64,000 nucleotides of DNA from Ciborinia camelliae (lineage: Eukaryota; Ascomycota; Leotiomycetes; Helotiales; Sclerotiniaceae), in the NCBI GenBank assembly GCA_025890175.1, contig JANPYM010000013.1:1442777-1506776 (forward strand). The letters are read 5' to 3'. How positions within the stretch are numbered: position 1 is the first letter of the stretch; every line of letters starts with the position of its first letter. Shown here one piece after another: positions 11,711 to 23,276 of this stretch. A program made the position numbers and the translations under genes. Below the pieces are notes generated by a model. The model did no database searches. It was not told the DNA's origin and saw only the letters and a list, made by a program, of their open reading frames with translations.

Positions 11711-12135
11711 ATGAAGTTTAGAATCCGGTGTCATCTTAAGAGGTTCCATGAGGCCTTTCAAACCTATCGCGATCGCACTCGGAGCAGACGTGAGATTGTG
11801 CGGGAAAGGTGGTTTCCTTATCGCCAGAGGCAGAGACAACTTTCGAATTCCACATATCAAGATGATGGTTCTCCTTCACAATCACCATCAATACAGCGCT
11901 ACAGGAACTGGGCCATCTTCAACAGATCAACCGTAGACGCTATCAAGGACAAAATCAGAACTAGTCTTCGGATCGCCAGGGTCGCTCAGCATCTGATGGA
12001 TCAGCTAGCTCATGGATATCAAAATCGACGAAACGTAAGTAATTTTCTTACAAGTCATCCAAATTTAGGCAGTTATCTAAAGAAAACGAGCAGTATCGAA
12101 GAATAGAGCCACGAAGGGATTATGGGGGCGATTAG
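11711..12135 (+). CDS. Small basic hypothetical protein (uncertain)
   Basis: Frame open from the ATG at 11711, very rich in Arg and Gln (RSRREIVRERWFPYRQRQRQ). At 12035 a GTAAGT donor and at 12072 a GCAG acceptor would join exon 11711-12034 to 12073-12135, giving 128 residues ending RRIEPRRDYGGD. The intron would be only 38 nt, below the size of the others here. Reading straight through instead gives a slightly different tail and stop. No domain recognised. Arg-rich composition could be chance, so this may not be a gene. Confidence 0.3.
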
Positions 12136-12875
12136 CGTCGCGGACCGTGATGATCCTGCAGCAGACTGATTGAATATGCACAGATGATATCAAGGGTGGG
12201 TAGTTTAGCAGGTACTAGGAAACCAAGCTTGTCTACTACGGTACAATGTTTGCGGTTTTTTCAGCATTTTATTTTTTAAAGCCAGTGAAAAGGGTTCTTC
12301 TAAACTTGAAAGGGCTTAAAGCATGCCCACCAAGGGTTGATTGTTCATATGGGATGGGGCTTCAGATTATGGAGCACCTTGAGAGTTCCATTCTATCTTA
12401 ACATTTTCTTTCTAAATAGGTATGGTATCAATTGGATAATCCGTTACTATATTGGGAATCTGTTCGTAGTACTTCATTATACAATATGGTTGTAGTATAT
12501 GTTTTCATTCACTCCGACAAGATCTTGAGTATTTAGCAATCTGAAGATTGAGTGGTTAACCCTAATGTACGACAGACAGAACTGCAAGATCTGTTATGAG
12601 ATGAGAATTTGTTAAGATTCCGAGAGAGCTTAGACTTTGTGATGTTAGATTGGGGGATGGAATGATAGTAACCCCATTTTCAAAATAGATTTATATATGC
12701 TAATGTTGCCAAATTATAATTTTGTATCATATCTCCTTAATGTACTTGTCACAAATGGCACAGTTTTATGTTGCAGTATAATTTTTTAAAACGATAACCT
12801 TGTGATGCTTGAGTCAAGAACGGGCAACTTTCTGTAGTCAAATGCTTCCACTAACCACTGGGGATGAAGAACAAT
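12136..12875. other. Intergenic region
   Basis: About 740 nt, AT-rich, with no gene or repeat recognised. Confidence 0.45.
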
Positions 12876-14579
12876 TCATATCCGTTTGATCGTCATCTCC
12901 CCTGAATCCAAGAAAATTTTGGTGTTCTGTTGGGCACCAAAGATGCCCACTCGCCGATACAAATCCGGTCCCAGCTTTGAGGGTTCGAACAGTAAAGTAC
13001 TAAACCAAGTTGAAGTGTCTGTGTCGTTCTCAGCCTGTATATCTAAGCATTCCTCGTCTATCATGAACCCCACAAGAAGGCAGTAGATTGATGCCGTTTC
13101 ATCGACAAGAGAAGAAATAGTGCTTGGCATAACATCCAAACTTAGGCAAGGGCCAGAGTAAAAGTCACGGGAGATTCGTTCAAAACTGAGGCCGGGTATT
13201 TTTATGCTTGAATCTTGCTCAGTGACACGATAGGAAAGTTGCGCTTGCACAACCAGCCCTCTAAGTTCCATGAACATTGTTTTCGTCTCGTTAAGAAAGT
13301 TGGTGACCGAAAATGGAATGTTACTATTCACATATGAAAAGGCCTCAATGAGCCCTGAAAGTACTGTCGTCTGTGGCATGGAAATCAATGATATCGCCAA
13401 GTTCCAAGATTGGGGATGCCCATGACCAGCTTGGCGCAAAATGGGGCTCGACTCTGAGCCTCCGCGTGAAAATCGTGGGCTTCTTTTCTCGATTTATTTT
13501 GTTTTGCAGAACGCTCCACAAGATTCCTCTGGCCAAATCATTTTTCCAAATCCCAGCCAAATAAGCAGATTTCTGATGTTCCTGAAAAACAGTTGCAATT
13601 CCAGAGAGAGCGACTAATCGATCATTCGCGTATGAGAGCGATAATATAGCATATTCTTTCACCACGTCGAACCATCGTTCAAATACCTCCCAATCTTCTA
13701 GATCATTCAGATCAGAAGGCTCTTTGTTTGCGTTTGAAAAGATTTTATCGAGGCCTGTGCACTCACAGCGGAGGGTGGCTTTGCATTCCATGGCCATCTC
13801 TGTTGGATGGAAATGAAGAGTGCGGGGTGCTAATTGTCTCTCTTGAAATACCCAAGCTCGTGACAATAAAGGTGTGATTAATGAGTCATCCATTCTTGAC
13901 TGTTTATTGGGAAGATGGTATCTTTGATGAACAGCTTCAAATGAGGGCCGAATAAAAACGCCGGCCGCTTGCCCCTGCCCGTCACTTGCGCAAACGGGAT
14001 ATGATTTCACGGGTAGATTTACAGAGCCATATCTAAGCTTCGAGGATAGAAGCACCCTCCTCTACTGTCAGAAGATCCTGTTGCGGCTAGGTTAAGATAA
14101 CTATTTGAATAAACACTTGCCATACGAATCGACTCTTTTTCACAATCCTCTTGATCTTGTTGGATGATGCACAAACTATCGATCCAGAGATATATAATCT
14201 CCAGTGCTCGAACGACCATAATAGCATCTTGGAAGATTCTTGGCAATTTCGTCCATGGCACTTCAATCTTGTGATCGGCAAAATTGTGACGAGTAGTTGT
14301 CAAGGGCTGCTCTCTCACCCAACAATGACTCAGAGTGATATATGGAGAACACTTTTCTGTTTCGGGCATATCTTGACTCTCAACGAGAGATATTGCTCCT
14401 CCGTTCAATTTCATTGCCATGACATCAAGTACGCGAGTGGGAACTCGGGACAATGTCTGAAGGTTCGTGTGGCAAGTTCCATGTTCAACGTCACATTGAG
14501 AAACCCATTCTCGTATGATTGAAATGCTCCTATCAATTGAATTATCCATGTATACTTCCTTCGCAGTCCCAATAAACAT
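12876..14579 (-). pseudogene. HET domain protein gene, broken by two frame changes
   Basis: Three overlapping minus-strand frames together make one heterokaryon-incompatibility (HET) protein. Frame 1 (14579-14019) has the HET core: YITLSHCWVREQPLTTT, VPWTKLPRIFQDAI, YLWIDSLCIIQQDQEDCEKES and MASVYSNSYLNLAATGSSDSRGG. Frame 2 (to 13345) continues with LLSRAWVFQERQLAPRTLHF, YANDRLVALSGIATVFQ and APSWSWAS. Frame 3 (to 12876) gives the usual C-terminus and ends DSGEMTIKRI. The switches lie inside the overlaps 14019-14055 and 13345-13439. I found no GT-AG pair of reasonable length that repairs either. Upstream of 14579 the expected HET N-terminus is missing. HET proteins trigger cell death on fusion of unlike strains. 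Either a decayed copy or two assembly errors; decay fits the AT-rich surroundings. Confidence 0.75.
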
Positions 14580-15598
14580 GGCTGTAGCAGTGGTTCTTGC
14601 ATTAAATGCATTAGAATCTAGCAGATATTAGAATGTATTAACTAGCAGATGGTCAAGAGAGCTCGTACTTAAAAGTGTAGTGGAGGATATGGCATGATTT
14701 GCGGGTCAGCAACTCTGTAGTCTAATCTCGCAAGAAGCCTAGGTGTTAACTATCTCCTTCGTCGAGAACTATAAGCATAAAGTTTAAACTAAACACTATT
14801 TTACACTAAAACCTGCTCCATTTAATATTAAAAATAAAAATAAAATCATCATTTTATTATGTTGTAATTCTTACATTATATCAAGAATCATATAATATTA
14901 AATAAATGAAACATAACAAAATGTTTTCGTTTCTAATAGAGTTATAGAAGGTTTTAGTGTCTTTTAGTGGAAAAATTTGATTTAAATTCATTTACAACGT
15001 CAAATCATTAAAGATTCGGAAACATCAATGAATTGAGCTAACTTTTGAAATCTTTTTAAAGTATCAGATTACTACCAACATAATTGGATAGAAACGATGG
15101 AATTAGAAGCATTTCCAAGCAATGAAGGGAGCCTTGTTAGACTGGCCACGATACTGAGAAAAATCGGCTTTGTGATGATGGAAAATCTCGACAACTCTCT
15201 ATGAAGATCTTTTGAAGATATGACTATTCAGAGTGCTTTGCAATGGCTCTTTAATGCGCTTCTTTACTCTGCTAAGTTGCACTACTACTCTGCCATTGAA
15301 TATTTTGCCTTGAAGAAAGCACTGGACAGAACAGACACTTTTTGACTTATTGATTCTTCTCCCTATTTCAAACGAAAACACTTCCTAAAGTGACGAGCAT
15401 CTTCTTTGCAACTCAATTAATACCAGCAATGGATATCTTTTCAGGTCTTTGTATTCTTTGGAGAGACAAAATCCTTTTTTGTGTTGAAGGTATATCATTG
15501 CAGTCATGGATCTGAATTTTCTTCAACATGCTTTCGTTGGACTACAAGATCTGTACAATTAGATTGCACCACGCATTGTCGACATCACGCTCTCGAAA
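14580..15598. other. AT-rich gene-free region with an inverted repeat
   Basis: About 1 kb, strongly AT-rich at 14770-15070. It contains an imperfect inverted repeat (14794-14814 and 14949-14969). No coding sequence supported; possibly a remnant of a mobile element. Confidence 0.45.
14794..14969. repeat. Imperfect inverted repeat in AT-rich DNA
   Basis: The left arm (14794-14814) is the approximate reverse complement of the right arm (14949-14969). The best block is AGGTTTTAGTGT. The loop of about 134 nt is mostly A and T. No target duplication was found, so the nature is open. Confidence 0.35.
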
Positions 15599-15952
15599 AT
15601 GTGTAAATATCGAATCGTCACTTGGGGTAGATGCCAACATACACCCAAGCATCAGACAGCCCAGTTCCTAGAATATTGCAAAAATGTGAAAGATGGAAAC
15701 GACATTCACCCGAATGGTAGCTTGAGAGATTGCAGTCCACGAACCTTTCGTAAAAATGAGAAGAAATTAGACAATCGTCACGTTTGTCAAGTCTGCCACG
15801 GGTAAGCAATATCCCTACTCGTTAGGAAAAATGGTTTTCACGTTGGATCCTGCTAACATGTTTAAAGCACGGCTACGGAATACAGTCAAGATCCCCTACG
15901 ACACAGCGATGAATTTTATAACCTGTTTGGAAGGAGGACAACTGGACCATGA
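15599..15952 (+). CDS. Small conserved-looking Cys/His protein of unknown function
   Basis: Two exons, 15599-15801 and 15868-15952, giving 95 residues. The intron has a GTAAGC donor, a perfect CTGCTAAC branch point and an AAAG acceptor, which strongly supports a real gene. The protein starts MCKYRIVTWGRCQHTPKH and has a later CQVCHG just before the intron. The MCK-x-RIVTW-x-C-x-H opening resembles a group of small uncharacterised ascomycete proteins with few paired Cys and His. Zinc binding is a reasonable guess, not shown. No signal peptide or membrane segment. It stands alone in gene-poor AT-rich DNA. Confidence 0.65.
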
Positions 15953-17731
15953 GATTGGGGGGCTCCTTGATCTCATGTCAAACTACGGTTCCTAGGAACA
16001 AGGCAAAGCAGGGTTTGGTCAACTGAAGTCTCCTTATCACAGCCATAGCTCGTAAACATAGTGCTAAAGTGCTGCGAGAGTCCTTTGCATTTTGCAGGCA
16101 TCGGAGAAGAATAACAAAATTTAGCATAGAACCGAAATATTCATAGCCTTCGCTTCATTCTTGATGTGATTTTCTCCACGGTAACTATACTGTAAATGGT
16201 TCAAACCGAAGATCTCATCTTGCCAACAAAATACGATGAAACGAAGGTGGGGACTGCCTTGCAGAGCGGTACCAAACCACTGATAGTAATAAGGCAAAGT
16301 TTCTATATATCAGCTCCCTCAAGAGTGTATCACCTATTTACCGAGATTGGATTGAGGTAGTTAAGTAACACATGGATCTTTTGTTGAAGACCTAAAACAG
16401 AAGACCGCACTTTACCAGAATATCAACATAGAAAAGAAAATAGACAAGTTCAAGGCATCCAATAATGATGGTTTGAAGACCCCTTAAACCTCTTACTGAG
16501 CCAGGGTGGTATGACTGAAATTGAGTACTCATCTTTGTGCGTGAGCTGGGTCCTTACACAATTCATGCTTCAACTCGTTAAATGGACAGAAGTGAAAGGG
16601 AAGTTAATGAAACTATTCATACATCCATCACCTTTCTAGAGTGTTGTTGTAAGATTTTACAGGAAGAGATGTGTGCCGTAAACTTTAAGGGGGCGGACGA
16701 GCCATGCATTGTGAGAGGAAACACCACAGCCACTACTGCAAGACGATAGAAATACTGGCGAGGGCCAGTGGTATTTGGTATTTTTATGGCTAGAGCTAAA
16801 GAGACTCGCCGCAACCATGAAAACTTTGTACAAAATTCTAGATTTAAACCCCCCCTGCCAAAATAAAAATTGTTCTGTGCCTTAAATTGCAAGTGAGTGA
16901 ACGAGGAGATACCAGCGTACTTCGCTTTCCATGTTGGGCCATGTTCATCTCGGTTTTTATTGGGAGGAATCTTGCCTGAAAATTGAGAAACGGCATGATT
17001 CCTATGCCACTCAGCACTCAGTCAAGGTACTGTAAGGTCGGGAGTTTTGTATTAATTGGGAAAGGAATGATATTATTCATTACTAACTAAGATAAAGGTT
17101 TTATATTAGCTAAATATATAATTGATTATATAATGCTTCAATAAACTGTTCCTTTCTTTACAGTACACAAGGAGAGATAGGTAAAAAGTCCATTATGAAA
17201 GCGTTAAGATAAAAATATGAAACGTAAATCGAAGAGATCCGCGTCAAATTCTCAATATGCCTTAAACGTCCGTGCGTAAACACGTAAGCCACACATTATC
17301 TAGACATCCTTCAACCCCTGAATTTAATCGTGGCTTGACGCTGGGAACGGGCCTGTGGACCTGTACGGAGTGGAGTAGATCGAGATCTCAAACTCTAAAT
17401 CAATTTATACTTTTCTCATTTGACGACCTCTAATAATTTTGTAGATATAATTATACTACATCAATCATGTTAAAACTTGGATCTGGAAACCGATGGGAAA
17501 TTCCAAGGTTGAGCTGGAAGGAATTTATTCTCTAGATTGCACACCCAAATGACTGGTAATTCTCTCCATCTCTAATCTAAATTATATACAAAAGACTCCC
17601 TAAAATTACACTAAACAATATCATCTCCTCAGGTTTTATATAGTCCAACAATTTAGGGTTGGTTATACAAAAGACTCCCTAAAATTACACTAAACAATAT
17701 CATCTCCTCAGGTTTTATATAGCCCAACAAT
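15953..17731. other. Gene-poor AT-rich region
   Basis: About 1.8 kb with no supported gene. The 91-codon open frame at 16617-16892 (minus) has no features of a real protein. The right end carries a 79-bp-period tandem duplication next to the GH16 stop codon. Confidence 0.5.
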
Positions 17732-17732
17732 C
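17585..17732. repeat. Tandem duplication, about 69 bp repeated with 79-bp period
   Basis: The segment starting TATACAAAAGACTCCC at 17585 recurs at 17664 with only a T/C change (TATAGTCC versus TATAGCCC) near the end. The second copy runs into the stop codon of the GH16 gene, so the terminator region of that gene has been duplicated. Near-identity implies a recent event. Confidence 0.85.
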
Positions 17733-20112
17733 TAAATTACCAACACTAAAATCATAATACCTATGGCAGCAATCAAACTTCCCTTAACACTAACCTTTGA
17801 AACTCCGGAGTCCATATACGGATACGCGGTAACGGCACTAATATCACTCGTTCCAGTCGCGCTATAGGCACTCGGAATAGCAAATGTGAAAGTTTCAGTG
17901 CTACCTACAGCCTGAGTAGCCGTATCGATGAGGATATCAGTACCAGTTACCGATATGCTAGTTGAGGTAATAATTTGGGAAGATGCGGAGGTGGGTTTTG
18001 TGACGAAGGAGGTTGTGGCGTAGGTTGGCGTGAAGATTACAGGATTGGTTGTTCCGGCCAATGTAGCTTGCGCGCTATGGGATTGGGGGGTGCTGAGGTC
18101 TTCGGCAAGGGTGGGAGCGGATTGCATGGGGATTACAGTGGCTGTGGAGAGGATGGTGAATGATTGGGCGGAAATCACAGCGCTGGAGCTCACGGCTTTG
18201 ACGGGAGCCTCGTGACATGCTATTCTGCCAGATACGAGGGCGCCGGAAGCGACGCATGCGGTGGAAGACACGTTAGTGGTCTCACTTGAGATGGAAACAC
18301 TAGAAATTGGCGCAGAAGATGTGATAGCAGCCTCAGTCTCGCTAGAAACTTCGCCTGAGTGTATAATAGTGCTGTAAAGTGTAGGAACCGATTTGATGCT
18401 TGTATTAAAACTTTGAAAAGTCGTGGTCGAATAGGTATTTACGCTGGATGGCGATGGAGTAGCTTCTCCTTCAGCAGCGGTAATAGGGCAAATACTGGTT
18501 GAGAGAATAATAGTATCAGTCACAACAGATCCAAGTTCATCAGTGCGTGTGTTTTTTCCGTAAATGGTTGAGGTGGTGTGGGGATATGGAACGGAGGTTG
18601 TGGTAATAACTCCGGCGATATAAGATGCTTCTACAGAAGATCCCCGAACAGAAGATGCCTCTATGGAAGATTCTGGGCAAGCGGTTTGGCCAGAGAGAAG
18701 AACACCAGTGGAAACGCATGCGGTAGATGATAATGAACTAGCGGTGACAACAGAGGCGATTGATAAAGCTTCAGATGTTGCGATGCTCAAGAGAGGTTCG
18801 GCCCGAGCAGTCGAACTGACTACAGGGCCAGCAGTAGTCGAAATTTTGGTTGAAGTAGCGGTGATATAAGCCGATGTTGATGCGACACTATTTATGATCA
18901 GTATATATTAACTGACACCTAGGATTTCTAAATACTTACGCCGTATCACTAGTGGCAGCCAAAGTATCGTTTTGGTAAACCTTTACGCTATTGATGAGCC
19001 AATAGGCCTCCTTGTATGCTGCTGGGTTTGCTCCAACATAACTGTCGCAAGTAGGATATTTTTCTGCATCATAACAAGTTGTTTCTTGCCAAAATCCGGT
19101 TTGTCCAGCATAACCGCCACAGAATGTTGTATCGAACACGATTTTGTGATTGGCAAATAATTCATCAATGTTGCACACTCCTCCTTCAGTAGTAAAAGCA
19201 GGAAGGGTCCATGTGGAGGGATCTGGTGTACCGGCAGTAATATCGGCCGGAATTGCGTCAGGTCCAAAGTTCCACATTCTAATAACATCGCTGGTCCATT
19301 GCATGGCGTATACACCACCTCCGTTACTGTTGAATGTCGTTCCATAAGAGTTTGGGTCGGAATTGGTACCGGAACATGCAGACGTAGCATCTTGGGCTCC
19401 AAATATGCTTGAGGTAGCAGAGTCATCACAGTTGTATGTGGTGATATTATCTTTGAGTTGAGTTGAGTATTGGTTGCCGGAGATGTAGCATCCTTCTTTG
19501 GAATGAAGTGTTTGCAGACTGACAGTCTTTTCGTTGATGTTTTCAAGAATATCTATCTCTCCGTATTGTGGGTAATTGGTGCTATTGACGGTCCAGAACG
19601 CTGGCCATGTACCGCAAATGCTAGCAGGCATGTGCGCAAGGTCGGCAATGATCAAACCATGAGTGTAGGTCTCTTTACTTTGTATCCTAACACTGGACCG
19701 GCCAGTTGTGACCACATTAACGTAGTCCACACCCATATAAGCTTGTCCATTCTCGACCGTTGTCAATGCCACACCAAGCGTGCTATTTGCATTTTCGGCT
19801 ACTTCTTTAGAGGTGTATGAAACGAATCCGGTTGTTGGGTCGGCTCCCTATGGTAGATATCAGATGAGTTCATTTCCAAATAATTTCTTCTCAGAATGTA
19901 CAATCCGTCCTTCAGTGAGTCCTTCGGATTGTGGCCGGATGATGACTTCATTTTGATCATTAATAGGGTACTCCACGTACCGTATAAAAATCAAACATAT
20001 CAAAAAAGTTGGTTCCAGCATAGTCATCAATTAACGTATATTTGTTTGTCGCGGAAACCTCACCAAAGAAAGCAAGCGCCAAGGTGGCGGTGGAAATGAT
20101 TCGCTGAATCAT
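17732..20112 (-). CDS. GPI-anchored GH16 endo-1,3(4)-beta-glucanase
   Basis: Three exons on the minus strand, 20112-19981, 19847-18940 and 18887-17732, giving 731 residues. A signal peptide (MIQRIISTATLALAFFGEVSA) is followed by the opening typical of fungal mixed-linkage glucanases (YTLIDDYAGTNFFDMFDFYT + GADPTTGFVSY). The GH16 catalytic motif GEIDILENI (E-x-D-x-x-E, residue about 140) supplies nucleophile and acid/base. A long Ser/Thr-rich stalk (about residues 355-690), likely heavily O-glycosylated, carries two related Cys blocks (STACVSTGVLLSGQTACPES and STACVASGALVSGRIACHEA). The C-terminal hydrophobic tail (GSLIAAIGIMILVLVI) fits a GPI signal. It would cut or remodel beta-1,3/1,4-glucans at the cell wall. 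Introns use GTACGT and GTAAGT donors. Confidence 0.9.
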
Positions 20113-21312
20113 GATTAATGGATTAAAATGAAGAAGAAAGATAATGAGTGACTAGACTTAACAACGTCGGGGAAGAGAAAAGTAGACTTTCTCTCGGAAA
20201 GAATGATGAGAGTAGGCTTTAGAAATGGGCGAGAAAAGAATGTATTGTTGTGGGTGACAACAACGTTTTGAACAAGGTGATATGAGTTCTTTTTTGGCAA
20301 AACCACACCCATCCAGTCCCAACTTTGATGACTGGGCGGCGCAAAAAGACATTTCGAGACGTCGAAGCCATTTTCATGGTATGGGGGCTTGTTCTGAGCG
20401 GAGGTGAATGGTCCCTAAACCCAACATGATAGATTGAAACAAACAAACGACTGGGGTTAAAGATTCGAGATCACTTTTTCTTAGATTCTAGGTACGGATT
20501 AAGGGTAAAATCCCGTTTTCTGAACATGTTCGGGCATAACGCCGTGAAGTTCTGGATGAATAGGTACGTGGAGATGAAAACTGTTATGAATATATTGAGA
20601 ATGTGGATCTTGCAGACCTTCCTTTTGTGTCTTTATCGGCAAATATCGAATATTGATTTGTCCAGTTGGTTCCAGGATTAGTTGATATTAAGCCCCTGTT
20701 GCCCCTGATTTTTTGCCATGTGGGTAACTCTACATTCCGCGACTATTCGATAGAATGTGCAGGGTGTATGAATCCATGCTAAGAGGTACGCGCCTTTAAG
20801 TATGTAGTGCCGATTGATTGAAAGTTTGAAATATTTTGACACTTTTGATCTCAAATACACTAACCTACCGAGGATCGCCCTACCAAAATCACAAAAGGAT
20901 GAAAGACAACCGAAAAAGTGCAACCGAAAAAGTGAACCCTCAAAATATTTGTAGTACAAGGCTCCATTTGTTTCTCTGCTTCTCGGTGAGTAATTGAATT
21001 TCCTGCGATGCCTGCCCGAGTTATTAGTATTGGTTCATGTACTGCTCGTGATTTGACGCCCTACCTGCCTGGCATGTCATTCCGGAAAGCTCTCAGCTGC
21101 GACCTTGCTATTGGTCGCCCGATGTTGGTACGGATGGAAGATCAAGCTTGACTCCAGCTCGGCTGCTGATGTTACATGAAACTTAGGTATCGTACTCGGA
21201 GTCATGGAAGTTTGTGCTGACGTGCTGACATGCTGACGCGGGAGGCAGAATTTCGGGTCCTAAGCTTGCCGCGACCTCCCGCAGAAAGGCCTTGAGTGTT
21301 TGTTTGAATGCA

Positions 21313-21320
21313 TCACGTGA
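21313..21320. promoter_or_regulatory. TCACGTGA palindrome
   Basis: Same octamer as upstream of ATP7. It lies about 1.2 kb from the GH16 start, so a promoter role is uncertain. Confidence 0.25.
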
Positions 21321-21701
21321 CTATATGGAAACAGCAGTAAATCCACAATCTTCGAAAGAGGTTTAAGATTTCCTGGATGGTGGAGCTCCTGATAGAATTC
21401 TCAGCTTGGCTGTTAACTTGTCGCAATCCCAGGAGATGATGAGACAATATACATAAGTATGTCACGCGAATATTCAAGATAAGTTTTGGTCTCGAGGAGA
21501 TTGAAAGTCATCAAGTTAGGAGATATCATAGAGCTAAACTAGATTGAAAAAAAACCAATGGCCACTCTCCCATGTAATAAAAACCTAAAAAATTGGAAGC
21601 AACTCGCCATCAGTTGCTCTTTCCCCAAACACTGACCCGCATTGATAGAGTTTCTCCCCGCATTATATCCATCTTTAAAAAAAACTAAATCAATCAAGAT
21701 G

Positions 21702-21814
21702 GGAAAATCAATCAAGGAAAATCAATCAAGGAAAATCAATCAAGGAAAATCAATCAAAGGAAAATCAATCAAGGAAAATCAATCAAGGAAAATCAATCAA
21801 GGAAAATCAATCAA
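21702..21814. repeat. 14-bp minisatellite, unit GGAAAATCAATCAA
   Basis: About eight tandem copies of GGAAAATCAATCAA, one with an extra A, just beyond the stop codon of the minus-strand C2H2 gene. The unit is not a multiple of three and the region is not coding, though it creates a misleading plus-strand open frame. Confidence 0.85.
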
Positions 21815-21909
21815 AAGTCAAAATCAACCCCAAAATAAGCAATTCAATGAAATCTTCAAATCTGGGGTCAATATTTGTGGTTACAACTCGGCGGCAGTAT
21901 TCTGCCGAG

Positions 21910-22587
21910 TTACAACTGCAAGCTATGAATTCGTCGAGCATGATCCTTCATCTTATCACGACGATAAAATTGCTTGGGGCATCCCGGTTCTGGGCAAGAA
22001 TACTCAAAGGTCCCATGTTTCTTCATGTGACGATCGCAGTCCCCTTGACGTCCAAAGGTTTTCCCACAACCTACAGAGTTGCAAGCAAATCGAGGTGCAG
22101 GGGTGACATTGTTGTGGACAGGTCCAGCTGGCGGAATGGCTCGGCGTCCAATAGGTTCAATGTTGGGATTTAATTCTCCAGAAGTAAATTCTTGTTCGAT
22201 GATCATGTTTGGTGCTGGTGCCAAAAGATTTAATCCTTGGCCACTGAAGTTGGAAGCGAAATCGATTCCGTCCATGAGACCCTGAAAATACATACCAGAG
22301 TTTGCGTTTGCCTCAAATGATGCAAAGTTCTGGAAGTTCATAAATGGATCCAAGGGAGCGCTTGTCATATCGCTAACTGAATTGAAATTCCAGTCCGAAA
22401 CATTTGCGAAGTTGTGTATCTCGCCAGAAAATGATGCTTCCTGGTTGTTGTTTACATCGGTATTGCAATCGGCAATGCCGAAATTGTGAACATTATCGAC
22501 ATTGTCGTACAGTATATTTTCAGTCGTATTGGCGATGGGAATGTTCGAATAGGTTACCCCCAAGTGTCTTGGGATAAGTATAGCCAT
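21910..22587 (-). CDS. C2H2 zinc finger protein with two C-terminal fingers
   Basis: Single exon, 225 residues. The start ATG at 22587 is preceded in frame by a TAG three codons upstream, which fixes the start unless a spliced leader exon exists. The N-terminal 150 residues are rich in Asn, Asp, Ala and Phe (NFQNFASFEANANSG) and look disordered, like an acidic activation region. Two fingers lie near the C-terminus: CNSVGCGKTFGRQGDCDRHMKKH (C-x4-C-x12-H-x3-H) and CPEPGCPKQFYRRDKMKDHARRIH (C-x4-C-x12-H-x4-H). A DNA-binding transcription regulator is likely. Its target is unknown. It is transcribed away from another C2H2 gene starting at 23277. Confidence 0.8.
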   Translation of the reverse strand: MAILIPRHLGVTYSNIPIANTTENILYDNVDNVHNFGIADCNTDVNNNQEASFSGEIHNFANVSDWNFNSVSDMTSAPLDPFMNFQNFASFEANANSGMYFQGLMDGIDFASNFSGQGLNLLAPAPNMIIEQEFTSGELNPNIEPIGRRAIPPAGPVHNNVTPAPRFACNSVGCGKTFGRQGDCDRHMKKHGTFEYSCPEPGCPKQFYRRDKMKDHARRIHSLQL

Positions 22588-23276
22588 CGGCCACTAATCC
22601 ACAGACCATTCAACGAGCCGAAATGATTGATTGGAGTTGTACTGGAAGCGCTGAATTTCCCATCAAGCTGGACGGAGTCTGACTTTGACCTGTACAGAGA
22701 GGCATACTTGCGTTAGCTTGAAAAAAAAAAAACTCACATCTCGTTATTATTGGCTTGAAGAGACATTTCCACCATAAGTCTGATCAGGCTTCGATTGAAA
22801 GGGGCGGCCAATTAAGAGATGGGGCAAAATGATGGGGCGACGGTTGGGCAGTAATAATGGAGTTTCTCTTGAGCAAGTGTGAGTGTGTTACTGAATCGAT
22901 GATGCGTAAGGATGTTGATTAATGATGGTCGTAGAGGAAGAGATTGGTCGGAAAATTGGTAAAATTTAAGAATTTCGAGAGGGGGATAACTCTCTATAAG
23001 TAAGTATTCATCGGTCAGTACCCTCCTCATTTTCACTTACAGGGATTCTGCTTATAATCCCCGTTGCCTAAATCCAGGCATGTGCTAGGTAGGTACTCAA
23101 AATCAATATAGATACCTACCTAGCCCCTACCTTTCTTTACTTTCATAGTATGCTCTTTGCCTTCAGGTCCTGCCATTCTTCTCCTATTACTATCAATCTA
23201 GATTACAGTCATTAAAACTATAAATTCACATGTTTCCATATTTCCATATTTCCAATTTCCATGTTTGACGATATCG
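22588..23276. other. Shared promoter region of two divergent C2H2 genes
   Basis: About 690 nt. It contains an inverted TAGGTA pair at 23087-23130 (CTAGGTAGGTA ... TACCTACCTAG) and an A-run at about 22720. No gene recognised. Confidence 0.5.

Larger units (their letters stand above)
20113..21909. other. Intergenic region with a minisatellite
   Basis: About 1.8 kb between the GH16 start and the 3' end of a C2H2 gene, both minus strand. It holds the GH16 promoter, a TCACGTGA site at 21313-21320 and the 14-bp minisatellite at about 21702-21814. Open frames here are not supported as genes. Confidence 0.5.

Noticed and set aside
12960..12985. GGTTCGAA-type string resembling a tRNA B box
   Set aside because: It lies in the HET coding frame and no A box or cloverleaf could be drawn. 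No tRNA was found anywhere in the window.
16617..16892. 91-codon minus-strand frame
   Set aside because: No start context, domain or splice evidence; AT-rich intergenic DNA.
21642..22106. 154-codon plus-strand frame with repeated GKSIKENQS
   Set aside because: It arises from the 14-bp minisatellite and then runs antisense through the C2H2 gene.
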